Assembly (NCBI GenBank): GCA_001770415.1
Contig: MEQX01000093.1
Coordinates: forward strand, 1-64,000
Length of the DNA: 64,000 bases
Source of the DNA: Betaproteobacteria bacterium RIFCSPLOWO2_02_FULL_63_19
Lineage (GTDB): Bacteria > Pseudomonadota > Gammaproteobacteria > Burkholderiales > SG8-39
Direction of reading: 5' to 3'
Part shown: positions 19,660 through 30,155 of the stretch, piece by piece
How positions within the stretch are numbered: the first letter of the stretch is position 1
Layout: every line of letters starts with the position of its first letter
Made by a program: the position numbers and the translations under genes
The notes under the pieces: model-generated
Databases searched by the model: none
Told to the model about the DNA's origin: nothing
The model's input: only the letters and a program-made list of their open reading frames with translations

Positions 19660-20270
19660 AGGTGCTGCGGTTCTGTTTTGCGTTCGCGGTGATTGTCTGC
19701 GCACCTGAGGTGCACGCGGGCGCGCAGATTTATGAGCCTCTCGCCGACAGCGTGCGTGCCGGGCTGCAAGCTTCGATCGCCGACAAACCAGCCTCGCGCC
19801 ACGCCTTTTCAAACGCGCTTGATGCCGTTGATTGGCTCGCGGGCATGGCTGTGCGCATGGAAAAGCTGGTCCCATCGCTTCGCATCCGACTGGATCTGTT
19901 GCGAACGGTTCATTACGAAGCCTCACGAGCCGGTCTCGACCCGCAACTTGTACTCGCCGTGGTCCACGTGGAAAGCAATTTCCGCAAGTATGCCGTTTCC
20001 TCTGCTGGGGCGCGCGGCTACATGCAGGTCATGCCGTTCTGGGTCGACTTGATCGGTAAGAAAGGCGACAATCTGTTCAATTTACGCACGAATCTGCGCT
20101 ACGGATGCGTGATTCTGCGGCACTATCTCGATATCGAAAACGGCAATCTGTCACGAGCGCTCGGGCGCTACAACGGTAGCCTGGGAAAACCTGACTACCC
20201 GAATCTAGTCCTAAGGACAATGCGGAGAAAATGGCGCTACAACAGCCCTCCCGCTTCCGATCGCCGCTGA
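19653..20270 (+). CDS. Lytic murein transglycosylase (Slt-type)
   Basis: Secreted peptidoglycan-cleaving enzyme of 205 aa. The N-terminus [22 protein letters not shown] is a signal peptide. The SLT domain covers about residues 90-190, with the catalytic glutamate in [26 protein letters not shown] and the later [17 protein letters not shown] motif. The GTG start overlaps the proS end by 7 bp, so the two are coupled, an arrangement common in betaproteobacteria. Confidence 0.9.
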   Translation: MLKVLRFCFAFAVIVCAPEVHAGAQIYEPLADSVRAGLQASIADKPASRHAFSNALDAVDWLAGMAVRMEKLVPSLRIRLDLLRTVHYEASRAGLDPQLVLAVVHVESNFRKYAVSSAGARGYMQVMPFWVDLIGKKGDNLFNLRTNLRYGCVILRHYLDIENGNLSRALGRYNGSLGKPDYPNLVLRTMRRKWRYNSPPASDRR

Positions 20271-20297
20271 GCCACCCTCGTTCGCCGAACTTCGCGC

Positions 20298-21026
20298 TCA
20301 TTCCGGAAAAATCGTTGCGATGGTCTTCTGAATCGCCTGGGTCGCTGCTCGCGGATCGCTCGCTGAACGGATCGGCCTTCCGACGACAATGTAGTCGGCC
20401 CCGTTCGCGAACGCTTGGGCAACATCCACGGTCCGCTTCTGATCGTCGACGGGGCGGTTTTCCACCGGTCGAATCCCCGGCGTTACGACGACAAGCCGGG
20501 GACCGAGTTCCCGCCGGAGAGCCGCGGCTTCGAGTCCCGACGAGATGACGCCATCGCATCCGGCCAGGAGTGCGCGTCTCGCGCGCGACAGCACGAGTCG
20601 CTCGACGTCACAATCAAATCCGAGATCATCGAGATCGCCCCGATCCAGACTTGTAAGCACGGTCACGGCCAGGATCTTTACGTCACCCTTGTCGCGCCCC
20701 GCCGCTTCGAGCATCGCCTGATTGCCGTGGACTGTCGCAAACGTAACGCCCCGGTTACGCAATCCTCGAACTGCTGAGCGCACCGTTTCCGGAACGTCAA
20801 AGAATTTCAGATCGACGAACACCTTGCTTCCGCGCCGCACGAGCCAATCGAGCAATTCGAAATACCCGCCCGATGTAAGCAACTCAAGGCCGATCTTATA
20901 GAAGCAGGCAGCATCGCCGAGTTCGTCCACCAGACGCTTTGCCTCTTCAGCGTTAGGAACGTCCAGAGCTACGATCAGTCTCTCGTTCCTGGATATGACT
21001 TTGCTCGTGCGCATTTCGGTTGTCAT
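20298..21026 (-). CDS. pyrF: Orotidine 5'-phosphate decarboxylase
   Basis: Last step of UMP synthesis. The 242-aa TIM-barrel protein has the N-terminal substrate loop RLIVALDVPNAEEAKRLV, the catalytic KVFVDLKFFDVPETVR (D-x-K-x-x-D), the central TVHGNQAMLEAA and the phosphate-binding GADYIVVGRPI near the C-terminus. The start could also be the second methionine (MRTSKV). It is convergent with the lytic transglycosylase gene, 27 bp apart. Confidence 0.97.
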   Translation of the reverse strand: MTTEMRTSKVISRNERLIVALDVPNAEEAKRLVDELGDAACFYKIGLELLTSGGYFELLDWLVRRGSKVFVDLKFFDVPETVRSAVRGLRNRGVTFATVHGNQAMLEAAGRDKGDVKILAVTVLTSLDRGDLDDLGFDCDVERLVLSRARRALLAGCDGVISSGLEAAALRRELGPRLVVVTPGIRPVENRPVDDQKRTVDVAQAFANGADYIVVGRPIRSASDPRAATQAIQKTIATIFPE

Positions 21027-21388
21027 TGGCGCTTCCTAGTCCCCTACTGAGCGGTCCCTTGCGACAGCGTCTCACCGTCGAAAAAAGGAACTCCTTTGCA
21101 GACACATTCCCGCGAGCCGGTACGATACCGCCCGCGGCGTCGGCAATCGTCGCCCATCTTAGCCGATCCCGAAAATGTTCTTGCCAGTGGCTTCGGCGGT
21201 GTACCAGACAAAACAGGAATAGGAAAAGCGTCGCTTCCGCAACTTCCGGTAAACCGAGGTGAAGATCGCCAGCACCGGATCGGACCGCACACTTTCGACC
21301 CTGCGCCAGGGGCGCTCGCATATAATCGCAGGGAGATCCTAGGACCCAGACGCGTGCGACGGACTGCCCGGCAAACGAGCGGACAAGC
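21027..21388. other. Intergenic region between pyrF and the DUF2069 gene
   Basis: About 360 bases between divergent genes. The short ORFs here show no domain features. A TATAAT hexamer at 21321-21326 on the plus strand lies about 60 bp before the DUF2069 start and could be a -10 box, but no -35 hexamer is at proper spacing. I see nothing else. Confidence 0.45.
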
Positions 21389-21739
21389 GTGCTTTCCGTG
21401 ACCCCTGCGACGCTCGCAAGAACAGCCCTTGCTAGTCTGCTGGCAATGATCTGTCTCTGCCTCGTCTGGGAACTGTGGCTCGCGCCGCTACGTCCGGGCG
21501 GATCGTGGCTGGTATTGAAGGTGCTCCCGCTGCTCGCGCCACTATTTGGCGTCCTTCACGCACGACGATATACCATGCAGTGGTGCTCGCTGCTTGCGCT
21601 CGCTTACCTCGCAGAAGGCGTAGTAAGGGCAACTACGGAGTCCGGCATATCACGTTGGCTCGCCCTGTTTGAATTGATATTCGCCCTCGGTCTTTTCTTC
21701 GCCTCGGCCCTCTATGCGCGCGTTACCCGCCAGAGTTGA
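21389..21739 (+). CDS. DUF2069 family membrane protein
   Basis: 116-aa inner-membrane protein with four predicted hydrophobic helices (ALASLLAMICLCLVWELWL, LVLKVLPLLAPLFGVL, WCSLLALAYLAEGVV, LFELIFALGLFFASALYA). The motif KVLPLLAPLFGVLHARRYTMQW is characteristic of DUF2069. The start is GTG at 21389 or a second GTG at 21398. Function is unknown. It is convergent with leuA, with 20 bp between the stops. Confidence 0.82.
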   Translation: MLSVTPATLARTALASLLAMICLCLVWELWLAPLRPGGSWLVLKVLPLLAPLFGVLHARRYTMQWCSLLALAYLAEGVVRATTESGISRWLALFELIFALGLFFASALYARVTRQS

Positions 21740-21759
21740 TCGCCGTTTGATCGAGCCAG

Positions 21760-23298
21760 TCAGATCTGCGGATTTATTCGCTCGGTCTTGTCGTGGAGCT
21801 TGTTCAGCGCAGCGAGATACGCCTTAGCAGATGCCACCACGATGTCGGTATCAGCCCCCAGTCCGTTGACAATACGGCCGCCTCGTTCCAGGCGCACCGT
21901 CACCTCACCCTGCGACTCCGTACCCGTAGTGATGGCATTGACCGAATACAGCAACAGCCCAGCACCGCTATTGGCGACGCTCTCGATCGCCTTGAACGTT
22001 GCGTCCACTGGCCCATCGCCCTGCGCCTGAGCGCTATGCTCCCTGCCTGCTTCCGAAAGGACCACGGACGCCTGCGGGCGCTCACCCATACCGCTAGCCT
22101 GACTCATATGTATCAGTTTCCAGTGTTCCTCGGAGGAAGTTACCACGCCATCGGAAAGCAGCGCCTGAATGTCCTCGTCGTAAATCTCGGATTTCTTGTC
22201 GGCAAGGTCCTTGAATCGCTGAAACGCTTTGTTGTACGCCTCCTCGGATTCCAGATCAATGCCGAGTTCCTTGAGCCGTTGCTTGAAAGCGGTCCTCCCC
22301 GACAGCTTGCCGAGCACGATCCTGTTCGCGGCCCAGCCCACGTCCTCAGCCCGCATGATTTCGTAAGTCTGGCGTGACTTGATCACACCATCCTGATGAA
22401 TTCCCGAGGCGTGCGCGAAGGCATTGGCCCCGACCACAGCCTTGTTCGGCTGCACGACAAAGCCTGTTATCTGTGACACCAGGCGCGACGCAGGCACGAT
22501 CTGGGTAGTGTCGATGCCGGTTTGAACAGGAAAGAAGTCGCCGCGCGTCTTCAATGCCATTACAACCTCCTCAAGCGAAGTATTTCCTGCGCGCTCGCCC
22601 AGCCCATTTACCGTGCACTCGATCTGTCTCGCGCCGCCAATTACAACCGCCGCGAGTGAATTGGCAACCGCCATGCCAAGGTCGTTGTGGCAGTGCACCG
22701 ACCAGACCGCCTTGTCGGAATTGGGCACACGCCCGCGCAAGGTACTAATGAATTCGCCGAATTGCTGCGGTACCGCATAGCCGACGGTGTCCGGAATATT
22801 TATGGTCGTAGCACCCTCCACTATTACCGCCTCCAGGACGCGACAGAGAAAATCGAGCTCGGACCTGCTCGCGTCTTCGGGCGAGAACTCAATGTCGGGG
22901 CAGTGCTTACGCGCATAGCGGACTGCGTTCTTGGCGTCCTCGAGCACCTGGTCCGGTGTCATCCGCAACTTCTTCTCCATGTGGAGGGCGCTGGTGGCGA
23001 TAAACGTATGGATTCGCCAGGATCTGGCGCCCTTCAACGCATCGATGCCGCGACCGATGTCACGATCGTTGGCGCGGCACAGCCCCGCAACCGTGGATTC
23101 GCGGATTGCATTGGCCACTGCCCGCACGGCCTCGAAATCACCGTTCGAGGCCGCTGGAAATCCGGCCTCGATCACATCCACGCGCATGCGCTCAAGCTGC
23201 CGCGCAATCCGTATCTTCTCCTCCCGGGTCATGGATGCGCCAGGGCTCTGTTCTCCGTCGCGCATCGTGGTATCGAATATGATCAGCCGGTCTTTCAT
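21760..23298 (-). CDS. leuA: 2-isopropylmalate synthase
   Basis: First committed step of leucine synthesis: acetyl-CoA plus 2-oxoisovalerate gives 2-isopropylmalate. The 512-aa protein begins [19 protein letters not shown] (metal and substrate site), carries [18 protein letters not shown] (H-x-H metal ligands) and ends in a C-terminal leucine-feedback domain (TEIQ-like [32 protein letters not shown]). GGAG 6 nt upstream supports the ATG at 23298 rather than the ORF-track start at 23310. It belongs with the ilv genes further upstream on the same strand. Confidence 0.97.
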   Translation of the reverse strand: MKDRLIIFDTTMRDGEQSPGASMTREEKIRIARQLERMRVDVIEAGFPAASNGDFEAVRAVANAIRESTVAGLCRANDRDIGRGIDALKGARSWRIHTFIATSALHMEKKLRMTPDQVLEDAKNAVRYARKHCPDIEFSPEDASRSELDFLCRVLEAVIVEGATTINIPDTVGYAVPQQFGEFISTLRGRVPNSDKAVWSVHCHNDLGMAVANSLAAVVIGGARQIECTVNGLGERAGNTSLEEVVMALKTRGDFFPVQTGIDTTQIVPASRLVSQITGFVVQPNKAVVGANAFAHASGIHQDGVIKSRQTYEIMRAEDVGWAANRIVLGKLSGRTAFKQRLKELGIDLESEEAYNKAFQRFKDLADKKSEIYDEDIQALLSDGVVTSSEEHWKLIHMSQASGMGERPQASVVLSEAGREHSAQAQGDGPVDATFKAIESVANSGAGLLLYSVNAITTGTESQGEVTVRLERGGRIVNGLGADTDIVVASAKAYLAALNKLHDKTERINPQI

Positions 23299-23525
23299 TT
23301 CGCACTCCATTGGCTATGGATGGACTCACTCCGCAGTGGCCTCGCCTTGGCCTGCTGCGCTCAGGTACTGCCGAATTGGGAAATTGGATATTTAGCGCGC
23401 GACGCGCAGCAGCGGACCCACAGGAAGCAGGTCGCCGATGAGACAGGTCAGATAGTGGCTATCGCAGAGCATGCACCGGAATATATCGGGTTTCCCCCAC
23501 TGATGCAACCGCCGGCAGACACTGC

Positions 23526-24293
23526 TCAGGTCCGCCCTTGCTTCCGCGATCGCCGCCACTTTACCAGCCAGACCGCATACCCGGAAAAAGAATAGGTGAC
23601 GAAAAGCAGAAACAATATCATCGGCGGATTACTAGATATGAGAATCATCGCGAACGCAACCAGCAGTACCGCCCAAAACGGTACGCTCCTGCGCAGGTTG
23701 ATGTCCTTGAAACTGTAAAAGGGAACATTGCTCACCATCGTAATACCTGCAAACAGCGTAAAGGCGGCGGCAATGCCGCGGATGATTTCGGCGCGTTGTA
23801 TGCCAAAATCATTTATTACCCAGACTAGCCCGGCACAGAGGGCCGCCGCGGCCGGGCTCGGAAGTCCTTGAAAATAGCGCTTGTCGACCACATTGATGTT
23901 GGTGTTGAACCGCGCCAGCCTCAACGCGGCGCCGAGACAGAAGACGAACGCCGAGATCCAGCCGAAACGGCCCAGATCCTTCAGCGTCCACTCGTACATG
24001 ATGAGTGCGGGCGCGGCACCGAAGCAGACCATATCCGAAAGGGAATCGTACTCCGCGCCAAAGGCGCTCTGCGTACGCGTCAGCCTTGCCACCCGCCCGT
24101 CGAGGCCGTCGAGCACCATCGCGACAAAGATCGCCACCGCCGCCTGCTCAAAGCGCTGGTTCATCGCCTGGACGATGGCGTAGAAACCCGCAAACAATGC
24201 CGCAGTTGTAAACAGGTTAGGCAGTAGATAGATCCCTCGGCGGCGGATCTCCGCATTGAGCAACGGCCTATGTGGCTTATCGAAATCGGGCAT
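23526..24293 (-). CDS. pssA: CDP-diacylglycerol--serine O-phosphatidyltransferase
   Basis: Membrane enzyme that makes phosphatidylserine from CDP-diacylglycerol and serine. The 255 aa contain the CDP-alcohol phosphotransferase motif DGLDGRVARLTRTQSAFGAEYDSLSD (D-x2-DG-x2-AR-x8-G-x3-D-x3-D) followed by about six to seven hydrophobic helices. This is the polytopic, Bacillus/betaproteobacterial type rather than the soluble E. coli type. It lies 26 bp downstream of psd, which uses its product, so the two form a phosphatidylethanolamine unit. Confidence 0.95.
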   Translation of the reverse strand: MPDFDKPHRPLLNAEIRRRGIYLLPNLFTTAALFAGFYAIVQAMNQRFEQAAVAIFVAMVLDGLDGRVARLTRTQSAFGAEYDSLSDMVCFGAAPALIMYEWTLKDLGRFGWISAFVFCLGAALRLARFNTNINVVDKRYFQGLPSPAAAALCAGLVWVINDFGIQRAEIIRGIAAAFTLFAGITMVSNVPFYSFKDINLRRSVPFWAVLLVAFAMILISSNPPMILFLLFVTYSFSGYAVWLVKWRRSRKQGRT

Positions 24294-24319
24294 CAGGATG
24301 CCTTGCTCAATAAACGAAT

Positions 24320-24955
24320 CTACAGAAGTGCCAGAATACTACTGCCGCCCTGAACCTTGTCGCCAAGAGCGGCTTTGACGCGTGCCGAAAGTGGCAAATA
24401 GACATCAACACGCGATCCGAAACGTATAAAGCCGAAGCGCCCGCCCCGCAAGAGTCGGTCGCCGGGCTTGACGTGGCAAATGATTCGCCGCGCGATGAGC
24501 CCTGCGATCTGCACGCACGTCACATCAGCGCCGCTTGTTGTCTTCAGCCAAAGGGCATTGCGCTCGTTTTCGAGCGAAGCCTTGTCAAGTGCAGCATTTA
24601 GAAACTTGCCCGTGTTATACCAAGCCTGCCTAACCTCACCGTCGACCGGCGAGCGGTTTGAATGGACATTGAACACGTTCATGAACACGCTTACCTTGAT
24701 CGCATCGCGCTCCAGATACGGATCTCGCGTGGTCTCTACCACCACGATGCGCCCATCGGCCGGAGAAACCACCGTACGTTCGTCGCCGGGAATGCTGCGG
24801 GCCGGATCGCGAAAGAACTGCAGAATGAATAGGGCCGCGAGCCAGATCGGCGCGGACCACCACCCCGCCAGCCACTGAACAACGATCGCAGCGATAACGG
24901 CAGCGCCCAGAAACGGCCAGCCCTCGCGAGCAACAATGGGATGAGGGTAGCTCAC
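24320..24955 (-). CDS. psd: Phosphatidylserine decarboxylase proenzyme (short type)
   Basis: Converts phosphatidylserine to phosphatidylethanolamine using a pyruvoyl group made by self-cleavage. The 211-aa length fits the short class. Near the C-terminus [17 protein letters not shown] contains the G-S cleavage site that gives the pyruvoyl residue. Two N-terminal hydrophobic stretches ([19 protein letters not shown] and [13 protein letters not shown]) anchor it to the membrane, and [11 protein letters not shown] and [16 protein letters not shown] are family motifs. The start is GTG. It sits between ilvC and pssA. Confidence 0.95.
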   Translation of the reverse strand: MSYPHPIVAREGWPFLGAAVIAAIVVQWLAGWWSAPIWLAALFILQFFRDPARSIPGDERTVVSPADGRIVVVETTRDPYLERDAIKVSVFMNVFNVHSNRSPVDGEVRQAWYNTGKFLNAALDKASLENERNALWLKTTSGADVTCVQIAGLIARRIICHVKPGDRLLRGGRFGFIRFGSRVDVYLPLSARVKAALGDKVQGGSSILALL

Positions 24956-25034
24956 TCGCGAACGGAAATCTCGAATCTGCGTTGGAAATGCGAAGCGCCA
25001 GCCCGTGCGCGTCGCCTCTGCGTTCCAGTCCTCG

Positions 25035-26126
<1,092 letters not shown>

Positions 26127-26150
26127 CTACTCCACCCTCCTCGCACTTCC

Positions 26151-26642
26151 CTAAGCCCTAAGCACCCGTTCGCCGCGCGATATCCCCGATGCTCCCGTAC
26201 GCACGGTCTCCAGGATCACGCTCCTCTCTATCGCCTGGATGAACGCATCCAACTTCGCGCCGGTACCGGTCAGTTCAATCGTGTAGGTATGCTCAGTTAC
26301 GTCCAGTATGCGTCCGCGGAAGATATCGGCCATCCTCTTGAGTTCGTCGCGGTCCTTGCCGACCGCACGCACCTTGATCAGCATGAGTTCCCGTTCTATG
26401 TGCGACGATTCGGACAGGTCCACAACCTTGACCACTTCGATCAGTTTGTTCAACTGCTTGGTAATCTGCTCGATCACATCGTCAGAGCCCGTAGTGACGA
26501 TAGTCATTCTCGACAGGGATGGATCCTCGGTCGGTGCGACCGTTAGTGATTCGATGTTGTAACCTCGCGCCGAAAACAGACCGGAAACGCGCGACAGGGC
26601 GCCGGACTCGTTTTCCAGCAGGATCGAAATGATATGCCGCAT
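26151..26642 (-). CDS. ilvN: Acetolactate synthase small (regulatory) subunit
   Basis: Regulatory subunit that binds valine and activates the catalytic subunit. I start at MRHIISILLENESGALSRVSGLF, the family N-terminus, giving 163 aa; the ORF-track extension of 21 residues has no ribosome binding site. The N-terminal ACT domain includes RGYNIESLTVAPTEDPSLSRMTIV, and a C-terminal domain follows (FRGRILDVTEHTYTIELTG). It lies 97 bp downstream of ilvB. In gene naming it corresponds to ilvN/ilvH of other bacteria. Confidence 0.95.
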   Translation of the reverse strand: MRHIISILLENESGALSRVSGLFSARGYNIESLTVAPTEDPSLSRMTIVTTGSDDVIEQITKQLNKLIEVVKVVDLSESSHIERELMLIKVRAVGKDRDELKRMADIFRGRILDVTEHTYTIELTGTGAKLDAFIQAIERSVILETVRTGASGISRGERVLRA

Positions 26643-26739
26643 GACTCTTGTCTCGTCGCTCAGGATCGAATAAGGACTAGGTGCGATGGAAGATGGTGCA
26701 TTCATAGTTGCGGCTGAGGGCGGGCGATACGGTTCTGCC

Positions 26740-28446
26740 TCACAGCTCCTCTGCCAGAATCATTTCCGAAATGCCCATGCCACCCGGGACCATCGGAAAC
26801 ACGTTCTCACTCTGGTCGGTAATGAAGTCCAGAAAGACTAATTCGTCCTTGCGCTTGAACGCGTCTTTCAGCGCGGGCTCTACGTCGGCAGGGTTCTCGA
26901 TCCGAATGCCGGAATGTCCATAACTCTGGACCAGCGCCACGAAATCGGGCAGCGCATCCATATACGACTCCGAATACCGGTTGCCGTGAAAAAATTGCTG
27001 CCACTGGCGCACCATGCCCATGTAACGGTTATTCAGACATACGATCTTGATCGGCAGTCGGTACTGTTTGCAGGTAGACAGTTCCTGTAGACACATTTGG
27101 AACGAGGCTTCACCCGTAACGCAGGTCACCGTTGCTTTGGGATTAGCGATCTGAGCTCCCATCGCCGCGGGCAGTCCGAACCCCATGGTGCCCAAGCCGC
27201 CAGAATTGATCCATCTGCGCGGCTTGTCGAATTTGTAAAACTGCGCAGTCCACATCTGGTGCTGGCCGACGTCCGAAACGATAATCGCATCCCCTTTCGT
27301 CACTTCATAGAGTTTTTCCACCACGAACTGGGGTTTGATGATTTTGCTCGCCCGGTCGTAGCGAAGGCAATCCTTCGCCTTCCACAATTCGATCTGCGCC
27401 CACCATGCCTTGAGCGCCTTCGCGTCGTGCTTTTCACGGTTTGTTTCTAGGACCTTCACGAGATCGCCGAGGACCTCCCGAACGTTGCCAACGATCGGCA
27501 CGTCTACCTTGACGCGCTTGGAAATAGAGGACGGATCGATATCGATGTGAATGATCTTCCGTGGGACCTCGCCAAAATGCTGGGGGTTGCCGATTACGCG
27601 GTCGTCGAATCGTGCCCCCACCGCAAGCAGCACGTCGCAGTGCTGCATGGCCATATTGGCCTGATAGGTGCCGTGCATGCCGAGCATACCGAGGAAATGC
27701 GCGTCCGATCCAGGAAATCCGCCCAAGCCCATGAGCGTATTGGTACACGGATACCCGAGCATTTTCACAAGCTTGGTTAGCTGCGCTGCCGCCTCTGAGA
27801 GGATCACGCCGCCACCGGTGTAGATCATGGGGCGTTTGGCTTCGAGCAGGAGTTGCGCGGCCTTCTTGATCTGCCCCGGGTGCCCCTTAATGACAGGGTT
27901 GTACGAACGCATACTGATTGACTCGGGAAACTCGAACTTGCAGCTCGCCGCCGTGACATCTTTCGGAATGTCGATCAAAACCGGACCAGGGCGGCCGCTA
28001 CGCGCAATATGAAACGCCTTCTTGACCGCCGAAGCCAGCTCCCGAACGTCCTTGACCAAAATGTTGTGCTTCACACAGGGCCTGGTAATTCCGACGGCGT
28101 CGACCTCCTGAAATGCATCCTGACCAATGGCATGCGTCGGCACCTGACCCGTGATGATCACCATCGGGATCGAATCCATGTACGCAGTGGCGATTCCGGT
28201 TACGGCGTTGGTCACCCCTGGACCCGACGTGACAAGACACACCCCGGTCTTGTTGCTTGCCCGGGAGTAGCCGTCGGCAGCGTGGGACGCACCCTGCTCG
28301 TGCCGAACCAGGATGTGCTTGACCTTGTCCTGCTTGAACAGCGCATCGTAGATGAACAGCACCGCGCCACCCGGATAGCCGAAGACGCACTCCACACCTT
28401 CTTCCTGCAAGCAGCGTATAAGAATCTCTGCGCCTGATAGTTCCAT
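26740..28446 (-). CDS. ilvB: Acetolactate synthase large (catalytic) subunit
   Basis: Thiamine-diphosphate enzyme that condenses pyruvate to acetolactate or 2-aceto-2-hydroxybutyrate. About 568 aa with all three domains: the N-terminal TPP-binding segment with the catalytic glutamate (VRHEQGASHAADGYSRAS), a central FAD domain (ARFDDRVIGNPQHF), and the C-terminal TPP domain (VSDVGQHQMWTAQFY and TGEASFQMCLQELST...NN). The Mg2+/TPP motif reads GEA instead of the usual GDG. I use the ATG at 28446; an in-frame GTG at 28461 is possible and neither has a good ribosome binding site. Confidence 0.96.
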   Translation of the reverse strand: MELSGAEILIRCLQEEGVECVFGYPGGAVLFIYDALFKQDKVKHILVRHEQGASHAADGYSRASNKTGVCLVTSGPGVTNAVTGIATAYMDSIPMVIITGQVPTHAIGQDAFQEVDAVGITRPCVKHNILVKDVRELASAVKKAFHIARSGRPGPVLIDIPKDVTAASCKFEFPESISMRSYNPVIKGHPGQIKKAAQLLLEAKRPMIYTGGGVILSEAAAQLTKLVKMLGYPCTNTLMGLGGFPGSDAHFLGMLGMHGTYQANMAMQHCDVLLAVGARFDDRVIGNPQHFGEVPRKIIHIDIDPSSISKRVKVDVPIVGNVREVLGDLVKVLETNREKHDAKALKAWWAQIELWKAKDCLRYDRASKIIKPQFVVEKLYEVTKGDAIIVSDVGQHQMWTAQFYKFDKPRRWINSGGLGTMGFGLPAAMGAQIANPKATVTCVTGEASFQMCLQELSTCKQYRLPIKIVCLNNRYMGMVRQWQQFFHGNRYSESYMDALPDFVALVQSYGHSGIRIENPADVEPALKDAFKRKDELVFLDFITDQSENVFPMVPGGMGISEMILAEEL

Positions 28447-28491
28447 GCTCGATTTCTGCACCGCAATAAATGTGACGACGGAAAACTTTGC

Positions 28492-28520
28492 AGCGTAATT
28501 GTTAGCATTTGATTGGTCAA
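28492..28520 (-). promoter_or_regulatory. Candidate sigma-70 promoter for ilvB-ilvN-ilvC
   Basis: On the minus strand TTGACC (28515-28520) and TACGCT (28492-28497) are 17 bp apart, with the predicted start about 40 nt before the ilvB ATG. The -35 is near consensus and the -10 is weak (3 of 6). No leader peptide rich in Ile/Val/Leu was noticed. Confidence 0.45.
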
Positions 28521-28717
28521 GTATTTTGACTCAATATTTTCTCGCCACAGCCGCTGGTATCTGGGCGATTTTGGTAACATTCGAGGCGACGCTCCGCAAT
28601 TGGAAAACTGACGGATAACGGACCCGATGAACTGCAGGTGCGGCTGGCCCGCGGTATTCCAAGCCCCTCGCGCGCACGGGCGGCAACAAATTTTTCGAAG
28701 CCAATGAGGAAACACGT

Positions 28718-29284
28718 TTGGCATCCCGCACGGAACTGTCGGACTTTCTTTCCGGCGTAGAGCGGCGCGCGTTCAAGCAAGCGGTATTCGCAGTGCGCGA
28801 CGAGGAGGTTGCGCTGGACATTGTGCAAGACAGCATGCTTAAGCTCGCCGAACGATATGGCGGCAAGCCGGTCGCGGAGCTGCCAATGCTGTTCCAACGT
28901 ATCCTCCAGAATACGATAAGAGATTACTATCGGCGGCAGAAGGTCCGTTTCCGCTGGACAACCTTACTGTCGACGCTCTCCCAAGACCACGGCGCAGAGG
29001 GGTTCGACGCGCTGGAAACGTTGGAAAACGAAGACACTTCCAGCTTGGGGGTGGGCCCCGCAGAGCGAGTGCAAACTTTTCAACTTATTGAAATTATTGA
29101 AAAAGAACTCGCACACCTGCCGCCGCGTCAACGGGAAGCCTTCTTGCTGCGTTATTGGGAGGATTTGGACGTTGCCGAAGCGGCCGCGGTTATGGGCTGT
29201 TCGCAAGGCAGCGTGAAGACACATTGCTCGCGCGCTGCACATGCCCTTGCGACCGCACTGCGGACGAAGGGAATCGAACTATGA
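28718..29284 (+). CDS. RNA polymerase sigma factor (ECF/RpoE-like)
   Basis: Sigma-70 family factor of 188 aa with region 2 (AVRDEEVALDIVQDSMLKLAERYG, then LFQRILQNTIRDYYRRQKVR) and region 4 (LPPRQREAFLLRYWEDLDVAEAAAVMGCSQGSVKTHCSRA, a helix-turn-helix). Region 3 is missing, as in ECF factors. The start is TTG with GAGGA about 7 nt upstream. Its stop overlaps the DUF3619 start by 4 bp (ATGA), which fits a sigma/anti-sigma pairing. Target promoters are unknown. It is divergent from ilvB. Confidence 0.9.
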   Translation: MASRTELSDFLSGVERRAFKQAVFAVRDEEVALDIVQDSMLKLAERYGGKPVAELPMLFQRILQNTIRDYYRRQKVRFRWTTLLSTLSQDHGAEGFDALETLENEDTSSLGVGPAERVQTFQLIEIIEKELAHLPPRQREAFLLRYWEDLDVAEAAAVMGCSQGSVKTHCSRAAHALATALRTKGIEL

Positions 29285-29661
29285 ACGAGCATCGTTTTGG
29301 TTACCGGGTCCGGCAATACCTTGACCAAGATCTGACTCTGGACCCAGAAAAGCTCGCGCGGCTCAAAGCCGCGCGCGAATGGGCGATCGGTCGCCAACGG
29401 GTCGCGGAGCCAAACGCAGCATTTGCTTGGGCTGCCGATCTGACCGGAAGCCTGCGCTACGACTCGGGACTGCTGTTTTCGCGCATCCTCCTGCCAGCGG
29501 CGATACTCCTGACTGGCGTAGCCGCCATTTACACGTGGCACCAGGCTCAAACGGTGCAGGAACTCGTGGAAATCGATACCCGGGTATTGGCCAGTGATCT
29601 GCCAATTGACGCGTATCTAGACCAGGGATTTGACGTATGGCTAAAGCGCTCCTCGCAATAG
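29281..29661 (+). CDS. DUF3619 protein, candidate anti-sigma factor
   Basis: 126-aa protein with one membrane helix at about residues 64-86 (LLFSRILLPAAILLTGVAAIYTW), a soluble N-terminal part of about 60 residues and a C-terminal tail of about 40. This is the usual topology of a single-pass anti-sigma factor (N-terminus in the cytoplasm). The ATG overlaps the sigma-factor stop (ATGA), so the two are made in coupled fashion. Family: DUF3619 by the segments YRVRQYLDQDLTLDPEKLARLKAAREWA and LPIDAYLDQGFDVWLK. The anti-sigma role is my inference from topology and overlap. Confidence 0.8.
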   Translation: MNEHRFGYRVRQYLDQDLTLDPEKLARLKAAREWAIGRQRVAEPNAAFAWAADLTGSLRYDSGLLFSRILLPAAILLTGVAAIYTWHQAQTVQELVEIDTRVLASDLPIDAYLDQGFDVWLKRSSQ

Positions 29662-30155
29662 CCCTATCGTTAATTTTTGCCTCGTCCTCGGTCCTTGCCG
29701 CTGGGCCGAAAAAGAAGCAACCGTCTTGGGACGAACTCAGTCGCGAACAGCAGCAGGTTCTCGCTCCTCTCGCGCCAGACTGGAACAATTTCAGCGCGAG
29801 ACGCAAACGCAAATGGCTTGGTATCGCAGAACGATACCCTGTGATGGAACCGTTGGAACAGGCCAAGGTGCAGCGGAAAATGCGACCATGGTCGAAGCTC
29901 ACGCCCGAACAACGACGCGCAGCTCGGAAACGCTTCAAGAAACTGCAAGAGCTTGCTACGCAAAAACAACAGTCCCTGAGCGAAAAGTGGGAGGAATACC
30001 GGCGGATTCCTGAAGCGGAGCGCAAACAGTTCGAAGCCGCAGGCAAGGCGCCCAAGAAAGTGCGGGAAAGCTCGAAACGCCGGCCAAAGAAGAAAGCGCG
30101 CACGCGCGCGTCTGCGCCACCCACGTCGGCATCGACATCCGCAACGACGGAATGA
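29637..30155 (+). CDS. DUF3106 periplasmic protein
   Basis: 172-aa exported protein: MAKALLAIALSLIFASSSVLAAG is a signal peptide, followed by a very basic, helical chain. It contains WDELSREQQQVLAPLAPDWNNF and WSKLTPEQRRAARKRFKKLQEL, a repeat-like 'LTPEQR' pattern reminiscent of Spy/CpxP-type stress proteins. The C-terminal end is a low-complexity Lys/Arg then Thr/Ser/Ala tail. It overlaps the DUF3619 gene by 25 bp and the RDD gene by 4 bp. A sensor or chaperone role in an envelope-stress circuit with the sigma factor is an inference. Confidence 0.82.
   Translation: MAKALLAIALSLIFASSSVLAAGPKKKQPSWDELSREQQQVLAPLAPDWNNFSARRKRKWLGIAERYPVMEPLEQAKVQRKMRPWSKLTPEQRRAARKRFKKLQELATQKQQSLSEKWEEYRRIPEAERKQFEAAGKAPKKVRESSKRRPKKKARTRASAPPTSASTSATTE

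Noticed and set aside
28447-28717. Search for an ilv leader peptide or attenuator upstream of ilvB
   Set aside because: No short ORF rich in Ile, Val or Leu with a following terminator was found; only a simple promoter is likely.
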